Notes: generated by a model from the sequence alone, not told the origin. A stretch of 64,000 nt of DNA from Ampullaceana balthica (GCA_944989445.1 CALYLW010000438.1:62001-126000), one strand, 5' to 3'; shown: positions 30,301 through 38,405, counted from the first letter of the stretch. Made by a program: numbers and translations.

Positions 30301-33300
30301 CAAAAGTTTGGATGTGGTTGTGGTGATGAGGTCAGACCCATTAGACCATCAGCTGCACTTAATTTATATAAGTATTGAATTCAAAATATGAAAGTTTTGT
30401 TGTTTAAAAAATTTTATAACTTTTTTAACAATTTTTTCCAGAAACCCACGAGTCCGTCACAAACAAGTGCAGCTCCACAGGTGAGGTTATTAAATCCCTT
30501 ATATTAACTTCGAAATCTTGTCGTGCTTCGTTTGTCGGGCATAAAAACAGAAGACAAAATGACCCATTTTCCGTGATGCCATCGAGCTGAAATTTGGCAC
30601 ATAGACTTGTGTCACCTAACAATGCATCGTATCAAAATTTCAGATCGATCGAACGTACCGTAATTAAATTAATGCATTTTTAGTTCATCTTTATATAACA
30701 TATGTAATTCAAATTCACGGTTTATAATTGTTTTTCTTTCACGTGCCAGTTGAGTCGACGCGTTGATGCCACCCGTCGATGTCCACACCCCCTCCCGCCC
30801 CTTCCCCCGGTTTTAAAGCCAGGGGATATCACTCGGAGTCAGTCTGTAAATGTTTGTCGCGTTTGAATATAAACAATATTTTTAGTTATGTCTCATATAT
30901 AAGGGATTTATAGTCAAAAAATGTGTTTTTACGGGGTTGTTTTTATTAAATACCTTATATTAACTACACCGTCATGTCTGTCGTGATCAGGTGGACGGAA
31001 AAAATGACCCACTTCTTGTGAAGCTATCGAGCTGAAATTTTGCACATAGACTTGTGTCACCTAACAATGCATTGTATCAAAATTTCAGATCGATCAAACG
31101 TACCGTAATTAAATTAATAGCTTTTTAGTTTATCACTATCAAGCATCTGTATCCGTTTGCTATTGTTGAGATCCATGTGCCAACGGAGTTCACCCCAACA
31201 ATCGATGCCCACATCCCCGTGTTTTCAAGGGTAGTTCAGTCAGTTTCAGTCTGTAAATATGTGTCGCGTGGGGCATATTATATTGCACACAATCAATAAT
31301 TTTAGTTATGTCTCATATATAAGGGATTTATAGTCAAAAACTTTGTTTTTATGTGTTGTTTTATTATTGGAGCTTACATTGTGTTTACCATAAATCCATT
31401 AATTATGCACTGGTTTAGATGCAGTGTTCTGGTATTTGCATCTTGTTCTTCTTTGATGTGTTTTTGTAGTACTTTAGCCAGTCTTTCTTCTTTTCTCTAC
31501 TTAATTATTTTTCCTTCGTATAATTAATTAATAATATATAATGTAAATTTATTTAAAATCATTTAGTTTATTTATTAGAACCGATGATTTGCTACTGGCC
31601 CAGATGATTTGCCTGCAAGGTTATTAAAAGAACTAAGCAATGAACTGTCCCCAATCCTTGTAGTTCTCTTTCAAGCCTCTCTAAACCAGGGTAAAGTGCC
31701 CCAGGATTGGAAATTAGCTAACGTAACTCCACTCTTTAAGAAAGGGGATAAATCAGACCCTGGTAATTACAGGCCTGTATCACTTACTAGTATCATCTGT
31801 AAATTACTAGAACACATAATATATAGTAGAATAGTTAACCACCTTGACAAATATAATGCCCTATGCCCACATCAACACGGCTTTAGAAAAAACAGATCAT
31901 GTGAAACACAATTAATAGGTTTAATAGATGAACTATCAAAAGGCTTAGACAAAAATGATCAAATAGATACAATATTACTAGACTTCTCAAAAGCATTTGA
32001 CAAAGTTCACCACCTTAGTTTACTTAAAAAACTTAACTACTTTGGAATCTCAGGTTCCTTACATCACTGGATCCAAGACTTCCTTTTGGGCAGGGAGCAA
32101 ACTGTAATAATTAATGGATCTAAATCTGCACCAATAAAGGTTAATTCAGGAGTTCCACAAGGAACTGTGCTAGGTCCCTTACTCTTTTTAATATATATAA
32201 ATGATTTACCCAACAACATCTCAACAGGAACAAAAGTTAGGTTGTTTGCTGATGATTGTATAATCTATAGAACAATGAAATCAGAACAAGATAGCAAAAT
32301 TTTACAAAAAGACCTAGATGAATTGATAAAATGGGAAACTAACTGGAGTATGAGTTTCCACCCAGAAAAGTGTCAACTGTTAAGAGTAACAAAGAAAAAG
32401 AAACAAATAAATTCAAAATATTTCATTCATGGAAAGGAACTAACCCAAACTAAAGATGCAAAATACTTAGGAGTCATAATAAATGAGAAATTATCATGGA
32501 ATCCCCATTTCAATGAAGTTATTAAAAAATCAAACAAAACCTTAGGCTTTATAAAAAGAAACCTTTACAAATGTAATAAAGATATAAAACTAAAATGCTA
32601 TCTCACTTTGGTGAGACCTGTACTAGAATATGCATCTTCTGTATGGGACCCATCCACCAAAGAAAACATTGATAAACTAGAACAAATCCAAAAAAGAGCT
32701 GCCAGATTCATCACTGGAGAATATTAAAAACTGACTAGAATAACACCATTAGTTAAATCATTAAACCTTGAAACACTAGAGGATAGAAGGACCAAGAACA
32801 AAGTAGTAATCATACATAAAGCAATTAACTCTAATTTAGAAATACAACACAAAGATAACTTAATACAACCCTCAGATAGACATAAGGATAAAAACACCTT
32901 TCTTATTCCGTATGCGAGAACAAACTCATACAAATTTTCGTTCTTCCCGTCCGGAATTCGGGCGTGGAGTGGGTTGCCTGAAGAAACCAGGAAAGCCAAC
33001 ACTTTATCAACATTTAAAACTCTAATAAGAATGCAGGACTAAACACAAACCATAGATAAGCGTAGGACGCAATAATCTTCTGTATAGAAGGAGCGTCTGA
33101 AACAGATAAGATAAGATAATTAATAATTACATTTATTTTTTTTATTCACACGAATTGTTTGTGTATGTTGTATTTTATGTGAAGATTTGTTGCAGTCCAG
33201 TTGTGTGTAATGACATAACAGAATCTTAAGCCACGTGTAGCCAGCAACTGTCCAATTTTATGTTTGTGACCACTGTCAAGGTGGAAACAAGTTTTAGCTG

Positions 33301-36300
33301 TGAAATATATATAATAATGACGAAATCTTTCCCAGTTTTGGTCTAATGAATGTTCAATGTTTGTATACATCTTCACCAGGAGACGTCCACCGACTCATCA
33401 CAAGCCCCAGTGGTCGTGAACAAAGTGAGTATACTCCCTATAGTGTGTTGAAACATTGGCGTATCTTATCTTATCTATACAGACGCTCCTTCTATGCAGA
33501 AGATAATTGTGTCCACAGACCATGACATATGATCTGTTGGCAAGTGATGCAGCGTTCACAGGCATGGGCTTTGTGGGTTCCACGCATTACCCAGCCGCCT
33601 AACTGGTGTTAGGTACCCATTCGGAGCTGGATGACTCAGGAACGCCCTAGGCCCCGGGAACAAATCATTGCCTTCACATGGATTCGAACCCGTGACCATC
33701 GGTACGCCAGTCGAGCGCGCTGCCACTCGATCACCACTCTTGTGGTCTATTGACAGAAAATGACGTATATTGTGTCTATTAACACAAAATGACGTGTGCT
33801 GTGGCTATTGGCACAAAATGATGTATGCTTTGTCTTTTTACACAAAATGACGTCTGCTTTGTTGACGGACACGAATTGACAGAGCCTACGCTATGTCGAT
33901 GGACACGGTTTAATTTGTAGTGTTTATTCAAAGTGTGCGTTGTCTAAGATTATCACGTTACCTGTGAAAAAAGTAAACAGTTTGCAATCAAAATATCTTT
34001 AGTTATTAATCAACATACATAATTTGCAATGTATGTCACGTCTATCTGTCGGTGACGTTACTAATTTTAGAAAGCAGCGCACCAAATTACTGCATCGAAA
34101 ATAACTCTTTTGGAACGTTCCACATAAAATTGTGCGATGTGAAAATAAATGAATAAAATAAAAATAAATAAAAGTTCTGTATTACATTACTTTTTATTCT
34201 GATGTGTATTTTTTCTAAATAAATAGATTTCAGCTGAAATGTATTTATTTTGAAAACTTCCGTCACTTTTGACGGGTAATAAACTAGTTAATATTTAAAG
34301 CTTGTTAACTGTGTGATAAACATGTAACACTTAAAAAGGCGATTTTTAAAAAAAAATTTAATTTTTTTTTAAATATTTTTTTTTGCATGCCAATGTACAG
34401 AATAAAAAAGCCAATAATTTGTTTCTTAATTCATTTCCGTTGTTTGTTTTCGTTTTCTTTTGTTAATGGAATTTAATTTACTCTAATTGTAAATCTCAAT
34501 GATTTTTTAAATTTTCTTTCTTTCTCCAACAGCGCGATACGGTAGGTGATATTTTTAAGTATTACTTTTCATTAAAGTTGGGAAATATTTCTTATGTCAA
34601 TGTCTTAGCATCACTTCATATTATTATTTTAATTATTACTAGTATTATTAGTTATCATTATTCATTATCCCTATTTGTATTAATATATTATTACAATTAT
34701 TTATTTTTGTTTACTTTTAAAGATGTGATTTTTTTGTGATTCAAAAAACAAAAACGCTAAAATTAAATACCAGTAATACCATTTTTTAAATAGAAAATGT
34801 TATATGTTATATAATGTACATGCATATAGAATAGGAGTCGTCCACGACTCGTGATTATAGCAAAGTCATTAGACTTGATGGTGAAAATAAATGGTGTCGC
34901 GTCTGCTACGTAAAAAACAATTTACCCACACAAACCCATTTATTTGATTCCACAAGAGCCAACACTCACACACTCCCCACACAACCACACACACACTCCC
35001 CCCACACACACACTCTCCACACACACACACCACACACACACAACACACACACACGCACACTCCCCACACACACACACACACACACCTGATACGGTTTCTG
35101 TTAGTTTTAAATTACTTAAGTTCTGCACTCCAATTAAAACTAAATAGTACAAACTAAATCACGAACATGCCAAAGTTTAGGGTCCATGTATTCTAAAGGT
35201 CATATAACGTTTAAATACATCGCTTATTAGAAAGTCCAGGTAACATTTTGATATCTTGAACACATGAGAACTGTACGAAAGTTTGGGTTAAATTTATGGC
35301 ATTTATACACATAACACCGTCACGGCCTCGGATTGAAGGTTTTGTCGTTAACACACACAAAAAAGAATTCCAATTTGATGTACACTTGTGATAAGGTAAT
35401 ATTAAATTTCCAGTTGATAATACAATTAATTACTTATATTGATCCTCAAAGACGATGAAGAGTTGATCTTTTGCAGAAACGTCTCAAACTCACGGGAGGT
35501 CACAGCCTAAACATCAATATCTCATTTATTCAAAACTTCGTAGAATTGATATTTCTGTTATAATGAAATATATTTTTTAAGTGCCAACAAATAAATAGTC
35601 CAAGATATAAACTCCAAACCAAAATAAACATGTATCTCAGCATATAATGTATTTTATAGTCCTAACATCTATTACCTTCCAAACCAGGATCCTAAGCCAA
35701 GCAAACGAAGTTGGAAAGGGCAGGGAAATGGAAAAGAAGACGGAAGTGAAGGAACAGGAGAGGAAGATGGAAGAGGTGCGGAAGAAGAAAGGGGAGAAGG
35801 AGGAGGACAAGTAGAGGGAGAAGGACAAGTAAAGGGAGAAGGAAGTGGAGAAGGAAAAGTAGAAGTTAAAGGAAAAGGAGAAGGAAAAGGAGAAGCTAAA
35901 GGAAAAGGAGAAGGAAGGGGAGAAAGAAAAGGAGAAGGTAAAGGAGAAGCTAAAGGAAAAGGAGACGGAAAAAGAGAAAGAAAAGGAGAATCTAAAGGAA
36001 AGGGAGAATCTAAAGGAAAGGGGAGAATCTAAAGGAAAGGGAGACGGTAAAGGAGAAGCTAAAGGAAAAGGAGATTGTAAAAAACAGCTGCACAATGAAG
36101 GTAGAGGAGAAGGGGAAGGAACAGGAGAGGACCAAGGAAACGGAAATGACCGAAATGTGAGTTGTTGTTTTTTTATTTTGGCAGTTTTACTTCATAATTT
36201 ATAGAACTTTTGTGTATGATAAAATGTATCATAATTCTGTTAAATCTAATTAATAACTTGTCCAAAAAATAAGCGTTGCTTTATATTGTTGTTAAGTTTC

Positions 36301-37522
36301 GATATTTATGAGATTATGTTACGTAGCTACAGTTGTTATGACGACCAGGCCGTAACGATACGTACAAACGAATAGGCTCGAAGCAGAAGAATAGTAGAGT
36401 TACCATTCTTGGTCTTAGACTTGTGTTGAGATTGTGGTTTTAGTCACTTAACACAATGCTCATTTGCAATACTCAATATAGTCAATATGTTTTCAAGACA
36501 GCTCTAAAATTCCATCATTTGAATCCATCTTTCTATAGCTTTATAGGAAATGGATGACATTTTAACATTGAAATACATAAAGTACGTGGAACACATTGAA
36601 TTATATCTTTATAGTTATCAATGGCTATTTTAAAAGGGTATACAATAAACAGGTGTCTCTCAAAGTTATCATATTCTAGAATTATATAATCAGGAAACTA
36701 TTTTGTGGTGTTAAGTAAAGAGGGTGGTCGGACGGCGGGAGAAGGTGTGACGTAGGATGCCAGCTTTCACCTCTATTCTACTGTCTGATGTTTGTCTATT
36801 TTAAATCAGCCCTAAGTCTTTGTTGGCGTAATTGAGTGTTTAAAAAACTTAGAAGCGTTTGTGCTGTATTACTTCCCTTGAATTTTCAAGCTCTTAGCTA
36901 CCGTGACATGGCGCATGTTTGATTTTAGCTTTCCTCTAAACTTTATCATCTTAGCTCTCCTCTATGTTATAAATAGATTTGTTGATGGTTAAAACTGCTC
37001 ACAATCAGTTACGTTTTTTTTTCCTTTACTGCAACAGGCGTCTCAAGAAGTATTCAAATAATTATAATTATCGTATGTAACTTTTATATCTACCATGTAC
37101 ACTCAAGTATAAGTCGATCTCCAGTTTATGCAGCACTACTTTTCATGAAAGTTTAGTCTATGATAACTTTAAACTGTGAAACTAACTTCATCTCAACTGA
37201 GTAATTTAAAAAGGGAGCACTGGATAAAAAATTGTTTTTGTTTTGCTTTTGTTTGTTATTTTATTTTTTGTTGATGTTTTTTTATTCTTAGGATAGAGTG
37301 AATATTTTTCACTGAATGATAGGGACAGACATAGATTTCGATTCTTTACATCTAAATCTCTGAATTTCGTTCACATGAGAATTTAAAAATTTGCGACATT
37401 GAGTTTATGTTCATTGTGATAAAAGAAAAGAAGTTATTTACTGTCACGTGTTAAATGTTCTAAATTTGTGTTGTTTTTTTACTCATCAACAGGAGTCCAA
37501 GGTTAACAAACGCAGAGGCTAA
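13601..37522 (+). CDS. Gene B: micro-exon gene for a secreted modular low-complexity protein
   Basis: Sixteen coding exons, all phase 0 with GT-AG junctions: 13601-13669, 14917-14946, 17600-17608, 21715-21747, 21932-21964, 22261-22308, 24408-24416, 26738-26767, 26967-26999, 27220-27270, 28993-29001, 30442-30480, 33380-33424, 34533-34541, 35688-36156 and 37493-37522. The protein is about 314 residues: signal peptide, [10 protein letters not shown], four modules each opened by a three-residue exon (RDE, RDE, REG, RDT), and a C-terminal ESKVNKRRG. Modules 1 and 2 contain PGEK-ending exons and an NPVK exon; module 3 is Ser/Thr/Pro-rich; module 4 is a Gly/Glu/Lys-rich exon of 156 codons. It is very hydrophilic, with two cysteines after the signal and probably disordered. 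Every exon could be skipped without a frame change. The plan resembles schistosome micro-exon genes, but no sequence relation is claimed. Function unknown. Confidence 0.85.
13813..14141. repeat. 24-26-bp minisatellite, about 13 copies
   Basis: Units based on CTAGACTCCGTACTGCAATA plus AACAT, with a few variants, in the intron after the signal-peptide exon. Confidence 0.9.
14142..14570 (-). repeat. Dispersed repeat family R1 (minus copy)
   Basis: The reverse complement carries AGGGATTTATAGTCAAAAAC and the TTAAAACC..CCCTT-type blocks seen at 30486-31370 and 51875-52450. Inside, a block containing AACTTACAAAGTAAGTTAAT occurs twice (14384 and 14527). A (TTG)n tract follows at about 14745-14783. 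Confidence 0.6.
14917..14946 (+). CDS. Gene B exon 3, 30 nt, [10 protein letters not shown]
   Basis: The acceptor TTATTTTTTTTTCAG has a strong pyrimidine tract; donor GAA|GTACGT. It is the first mature-chain exon and brings the first of two cysteines. Confidence 0.8.
15285..15400. repeat. TGTGACAGA-like short tandem repeats
   Basis: Decameric units around TGTGACGGATG repeat with changes. Next to it (about 15455-15800) is a long pyrimidine-rich tract of CTCCT/TTTC blocks. No exon found between 14947 and 17599. Confidence 0.7.
17600..17608 (+). CDS. Gene B exon 4, 9-nt micro-exon RDE (module 1)
   Basis: TTCTCATTTTACAG|CGTGATGAG|GTGAGTCGAT. The acceptor and donor are both near consensus. The same exon with the same flanks recurs at 24408. 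Confidence 0.8.
17905..18050 (+). repeat. Dispersed repeat fragment
   Basis: CGGTAATTCCATGG and TTTTGTGACGTAACA blocks match 41905-42055. Confidence 0.55.
18308..18394. repeat. (TA)n microsatellite
   Basis: A pure alternating AT run of over 80 bp inside gene B intron 4. Confidence 0.95.
18400..18645 (-). pseudogene. LINE C-terminal fragment (minus)
   Basis: The minus strand reads [40 protein letters not shown], then [21 protein letters not shown] and stop. This is the C-terminal tail typical of non-LTR retrotransposon polyproteins. Only about 70 codons remain, and the element abuts the (TA)n tract. Confidence 0.8.
18763..18900 (-). repeat. Minus copy of the SINE-like repeat of 2834-2950
   Basis: GTCCCATAACCTCGTGG, GTTTCCATTAGAACTTTC and GGGCTTGGTAGACC are the reverse complements of the blocks at 2836-2925 and 50720-50815. 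Confidence 0.6.
18989..20899 (-). mobile_element. hAT transposon with perfect 8-bp TSD, decayed transposase
   Basis: The target duplication GCTACCTG lies at 18981-18988 and 20900-20907. Ends are CAGGGCCGGATTAAGCC and GGTTAATCCAGCCCTG, each followed inward by a TGGTGCCCAAGGCAC block. The minus strand holds hAT transposase pieces (about 19439-20250): [28 protein letters not shown] and STNRWKIL, the RNase-H-like and insertion-domain signatures of ZMYM/DUF4371-type hAT transposases. Frameshifts make it inactive. A second hAT end (20605-20755) is nested in its 5' part. It sits in gene B intron 4, in the first copy of the duplicated module only, so it inserted after the duplication or was lost from the other copy. 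Confidence 0.9.
21434..21622 (-). mobile_element. Helitron 3' terminus (minus orientation)
   Basis: CTAGCGTATCACCCGTCAAAAATGACGG at the left is the reverse complement of a Helitron hairpin plus CTAG end. Family-shared sequence continues through TTTTATGCGGAACATTCG to TTTTTGGTGCGCAC. It interrupts the intron just where the second module copy carries its minisatellite. Confidence 0.6.
21715..21747 (+). CDS. Gene B exon 5, 33 nt, [11 protein letters not shown]
   Basis: Acceptor ATTCATTTTTTCAG, donor AAG|GTGAGT. Paralogue of exon 9 (26738-26767, [10 protein letters not shown]), which lacks one codon. Confidence 0.85.
21932..21964 (+). CDS. Gene B exon 6, 33 nt, [11 protein letters not shown]
   Basis: Acceptor TTCTCTGTTATTTTAG, donor AAG|GTGAGA. 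Paralogue of exon 10, with one residue different (H for K). Confidence 0.85.
22261..22308 (+). CDS. Gene B exon 7, 48 nt, [16 protein letters not shown]
   Basis: Acceptor AATATCCTCCAACAG, donor AAG|GTGAGAAGTT. Paralogue of exon 11; the flanking introns match for well over 50 bp on both sides. Confidence 0.85.
22524..22854. mobile_element. hAT MITE with 8-bp TSD
   Basis: Ends CAGGGGTCGGGGAAAC and GTTTCCCGACCCCTG; the duplication is TTCTAGAA (22516) and TTCTAGAG (22855). Subterminal blocks CTGAGAG and GAGCCACATCTGGCTC are present. 331 bp, no ORF. Confidence 0.9.
23065..23190. mobile_element. hAT terminal fragment
   Basis: GCGGACCGGCAGAAATTTTT and TTTGAGAAGCACTG match the reverse-oriented piece at 39770-39855. 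Only one terminus of a hAT-type repeat remains. Confidence 0.5.
23979..24165. mobile_element. hAT-like MITE with perfect 8-bp TSD
   Basis: The duplication CTGTGGAC flanks CAATGTTCCCTCTAAGG and CCTTAAAGGGAACATTG. The interior is GC-rich (GCGCGGCCGCGCGACC). A sister copy lies at 50384-50567. Confidence 0.9.
24408..24416 (+). CDS. Gene B exon 8, 9-nt micro-exon RDE (module 2)
   Basis: TCTCTATTTACAG|CGTGATGAG|GTGAGTCGAT. Identical exon and donor flank to 17600-17608. Confidence 0.8.
25029..25891. repeat. 37-bp minisatellite, about 21 units, carrying acceptor-like motifs
   Basis: Each unit runs CATTGACTCTGTCATTATGT, CTTC(G/A)TGTTTTATAGAA. It closely matches the acceptor of exon 9 (CATTATGTCTTCATATTTTCAG|AAACAT at about 26716-26743), with TTTTATAG in place of ATTTTCAG. 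The array is nearly homogeneous (G/A and T/C variants) and ends at a LINE insertion; a last unit follows the LINE and runs straight into the true acceptor. Confidence 0.95.
25892..26683 (+). mobile_element. 5'-truncated CR1/jockey-like LINE fragment
   Basis: It starts within the RT thumb region ([20 protein letters not shown]) and continues through [16 protein letters not shown]. One frameshift near 26124 follows, then [26 protein letters not shown], and an open C-terminus with [17 protein letters not shown] to the stop at 26599-26601. The 3' UTR ends in a GATAA tail. Both flanks are minisatellite sequence (..TTTTATA / TTTATAGAAC..), so it inserted into the array. About 95% like the copy at 31590. 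Confidence 0.9.
26738..26767 (+). CDS. Gene B exon 9, 30 nt, [10 protein letters not shown]
   Basis: Acceptor TCTTCATATTTTCAG, donor AAG|GTGCGT. It lies directly after the last unit of the 37-bp array. Confidence 0.85.
26967..26999 (+). CDS. Gene B exon 10, 33 nt, [11 protein letters not shown]
   Basis: Acceptor TTTATGTTATTATAG, donor AAG|GTGAGA. Paralogue of exon 6. Confidence 0.85.
27220..27270 (+). CDS. Gene B exon 11, 51 nt, [17 protein letters not shown]
   Basis: Acceptor AATATCCTCCAACAG, donor AAG|GTGAGAAGTT. Paralogue of exon 7, with one extra codon and charged and His substitutions. Confidence 0.85.
27508..27929. mobile_element. Foldback MITE (GGGGCCRTCCATAAATGACG family)
   Basis: The left end GGGGCCATCCATAAATGACG and right end GACGTCATTTATGGACCCC are inverted. 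C-rich blocks with GTCACA sit inside each end. Relatives lie at 41572, 46094, 57701, 59046 and 62824. Confidence 0.8.
28325..28525 (+). repeat. tRNA-derived SINE (promoter boxes visible)
   Basis: The B box GGTTCGAGTCC (28355-28365) is preceded by GGCTGGCGTACCGAGAGTC, the same head as in the minus-strand SINEs at 33463 and 42912. The body contains two CTGATATTA blocks. It does not fold as a whole tRNA. Confidence 0.6.
28993..29001 (+). CDS. Gene B exon 12, 9-nt micro-exon REG (module 3)
   Basis: CTATTTATTCACAG|AGAGAAGGG|GTAAGTCATG, with a long pyrimidine tract upstream. The size, phase and flank match the RDE exons. An AG inside the exon could serve as a rival acceptor but would break phase 0. 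Confidence 0.65.
29640..30330. repeat. 33-bp degenerate minisatellite, about 16 units
   Basis: Units based on TAATGATTGTATGGTGGTAG plus TGCTATATACC, with increasing decay to the right, between exons 12 and 13. Nothing coding seen between 29002 and 29640; the short frames on both strands there lack support. Confidence 0.85.
30442..30480 (+). CDS. Gene B exon 13, 39 nt, [13 protein letters not shown]
   Basis: Acceptor AACAATTTTTTCCAG, donor CAG|GTGAGG. Ser/Thr/Pro-rich, a likely O-glycosylation segment. Confidence 0.75.
30486..31370 (+). repeat. Dispersed repeat R1, two tandem copies
   Basis: Units at about 30486-30950 and 30950-31350 share CTTATATTAACT, GAGCTGAAATTT..GCACATAG, ACTTGTGTCACCTAACAATG, TCAGATCGATC and ATAAGGGATTTATAGTCAA. 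Other copies lie at 14142-14570 (-) and 51875-52450 (+). Class not identified. Confidence 0.7.
31590..33118 (+). mobile_element. CR1/jockey-like LINE, 5'-truncated, one in-frame stop
   Basis: The frame is open from about 31590, with RT domain blocks in order: [90 protein letters not shown] (catalytic DD, about 32241-32267), then the thumb. A TAA at 32725-32727 replaces the TCG of the sister copy. The frame then resumes ([15 protein letters not shown] to [14 protein letters not shown]) to the stop at 33040-33042. The 3' UTR ends in GATAA repeats. No endonuclease domain is present. Recent, nearly intact 3' half in gene B intron 13. Confidence 0.95.
33380..33424 (+). CDS. Gene B exon 14, 45 nt, [15 protein letters not shown]
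   Basis: Acceptor CATCTTCACCAG, donor AAA|GTGAGT. Ser/Thr-rich. VNK recurs in the last exon (SKVNKRRG). Confidence 0.75.
33463..33742 (-). repeat. tRNA-derived SINE with LINE-like 3' tail (minus)
   Basis: On the minus strand, an A box in GAGTGGCAGCGCGCTCGAC and the B box GGTTCGAATCC (33680-33690) start the element. The body has TACCTAACACC and GGGTAATGCGTGGAACCC. The 3' end ATCTTCTGCATAGAAGGAG, CGTCTG.. plus GATAA repeats matches the 3' end of the LINE at 31590. Confidence 0.8.
34075..34287 (+). mobile_element. Helitron 3' terminus (plus orientation)
   Basis: It ends CCGTCACTTTTGACGG hairpin, GTAATAAA, CTAG, then T. Upstream it shares CACCAAATTACTGCATCG and ATAAAATTGTGCG blocks (reverse of the other copies). 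About 210 bp, no ORF. Confidence 0.65.
34533..34541 (+). CDS. Gene B exon 15, 9-nt micro-exon RDT (module 4)
   Basis: TTTCTTTCTCCAACAG|CGCGATACG|GTAGGTGAT, with a very strong pyrimidine tract. Fourth member of the R-[DE]-x micro-exon series. Confidence 0.7.
34930..35092. repeat. (CA)n / CACTCCCC microsatellite
   Basis: ACACAC runs broken by CTCCCC and CAACC. The Cys/Val and His/Thr frames over it are artefacts. Confidence 0.95.
35688..36156 (+). CDS. Gene B exon 16: Gly/Glu/Lys repeat exon with +1 G frameshift
   Basis: Acceptor ACCTTCCAAACCAG, donor AAT|GTGAGT. It opens [19 protein letters not shown] and continues with runs such as [25 protein letters not shown] at 36020-36023, where the neighbouring copy has GGG, shifts the frame and gives TAA at 36030-36032. 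From the next base the +1 frame carries the same repeat on ([18 protein letters not shown]), a cysteine, and ends GNGNDRN exactly in phase 0. The exon is 469 nt, or 156 codons without the extra G. The minus strand is also open (Ser/Phe repeats) only because of purine bias. Either an assembly error or a truncating allele. Confidence 0.8.
36157..37037 (+). other. Gene B intron 16, first part: nothing recognised
   Basis: AT-rich single-copy-looking sequence without repeats, exons or transposon ends that I can identify. Confidence 0.5.
37038..37072 (+). other. Possible alternative terminal exon in gene B
   Basis: The strong acceptor TTTTTTTCCTTTACTGCAACAG is followed in phase 0 by ASQEVFK and TAA (37059-37061), then a donor GTATGT at 37073. 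Used as a cassette or terminal exon it would replace ESKVNKRRG. There is no expression evidence. Confidence 0.3.
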
Positions 37523-37551
37523 AGGAAGTTTTTAATGATTAAGAATCTCAG
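37493..37551 (+). CDS. Gene B exon 17: last coding exon, ESKVNKRRG stop
   Basis: Acceptor TTTTACTCATCAACAG; TAA at 37520-37522. The exon seems to continue 29 nt as UTR to a donor CAG|GTAACT (37552). The basic tail KRRG could be a processing site, but a single one is weak evidence. Confidence 0.75.
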
Positions 37552-38269
37552 GTAACTAAATCAAATTTTCACCTTTTTTTCAATTAAAATGACACCTTTT
37601 TTTTTCGTTTCCAATTTTCATTTTTTTTTAAATATTCTAGAATAATATCAAGATTAAAATTATATCTTTGTCACAAAAGTAACCTCACATCGCAAACAAT
37701 TTTCTAAATAAACTTTGAATCAAATTAAAAACAAGTTAAAGCAGCAAGCGACACAAAACTAATTGTATGTGTTAACGGGAAGATTGTTTTTTAATCCTTA
37801 GTTACATTACAACGATTAAAGCACGTTTATCCCAGTTAGCATTTTAGTGAAAGAAATTAAAGAAAGTTTAGTCACATAGTATTTAAGAATTTAAATTCGA
37901 ATTTGTGCGAATATTGATAAACGATATTTAAACAATTTAGTCAAAAGAAAGATTAAACAATATTAAATCAAATTTAGGCAAATTTTGATCAACAAAATCA
38001 AAGTTTATTCACATTCAAGAATATTAAAGCAAATTTAGGCAAATATTAATTACATAAAAATCATTTTGATTCAAACGTAAAAACTAATTAAGCTTTTGCT
38101 TCATTTCATTAAACGTACGAAAATCTATAAGTTGATCTCATGTTTTACTATATATTGAATACATTTAAACCAAATTAATCATGTGTTACACCTTGTATAT
38201 TTCATCTAATTGACTACATTTTTCATCCTTATATTATTACAGCATTAATTTTCAATCATTTACTTTCAG

Positions 38270-38405
38270 AGTTGTTTAAGCTGAAAAAAGCAAGAATTTC
38301 TAAAAGTTACTTATTACTAATGAGGATTTTTGTTTTTCAATTTAGCAAGTTTAGTTACAAACACAATGACTGATTATTAAAATAAAATTACATCCTAAAT
38401 GTATG
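38270..38405 (+). other. Gene B 3' UTR exon and poly(A) signal
   Basis: Acceptor TCATTTACTTTCAG at 38256-38269; AATAAA at 38381-38386, preceded by an AT-rich UTR. Cleavage near 38400. If the 37552 donor is not used, the UTR would run through unspliced. Confidence 0.55.

Noticed and set aside
33660..33740. A tRNA gene on the minus strand
   Set aside because: A and B boxes are present but there is no closed cloverleaf, and the element continues into a SINE body with a LINE-type tail. The same holds for 28325 and 43130-43208.
36018..36032. Programmed +1 frameshifting in exon 16
   Set aside because: No slippery heptamer, stimulator or stop context of known type; an inserted G in a G-run explains it more simply.
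35637..36095. Minus-strand 152-codon frame of Ser/Phe/Pro repeats
   Set aside because: It is the mirror of the purine-rich coding repeat of gene B exon 16; the plus strand has the acceptor, donor and phase.
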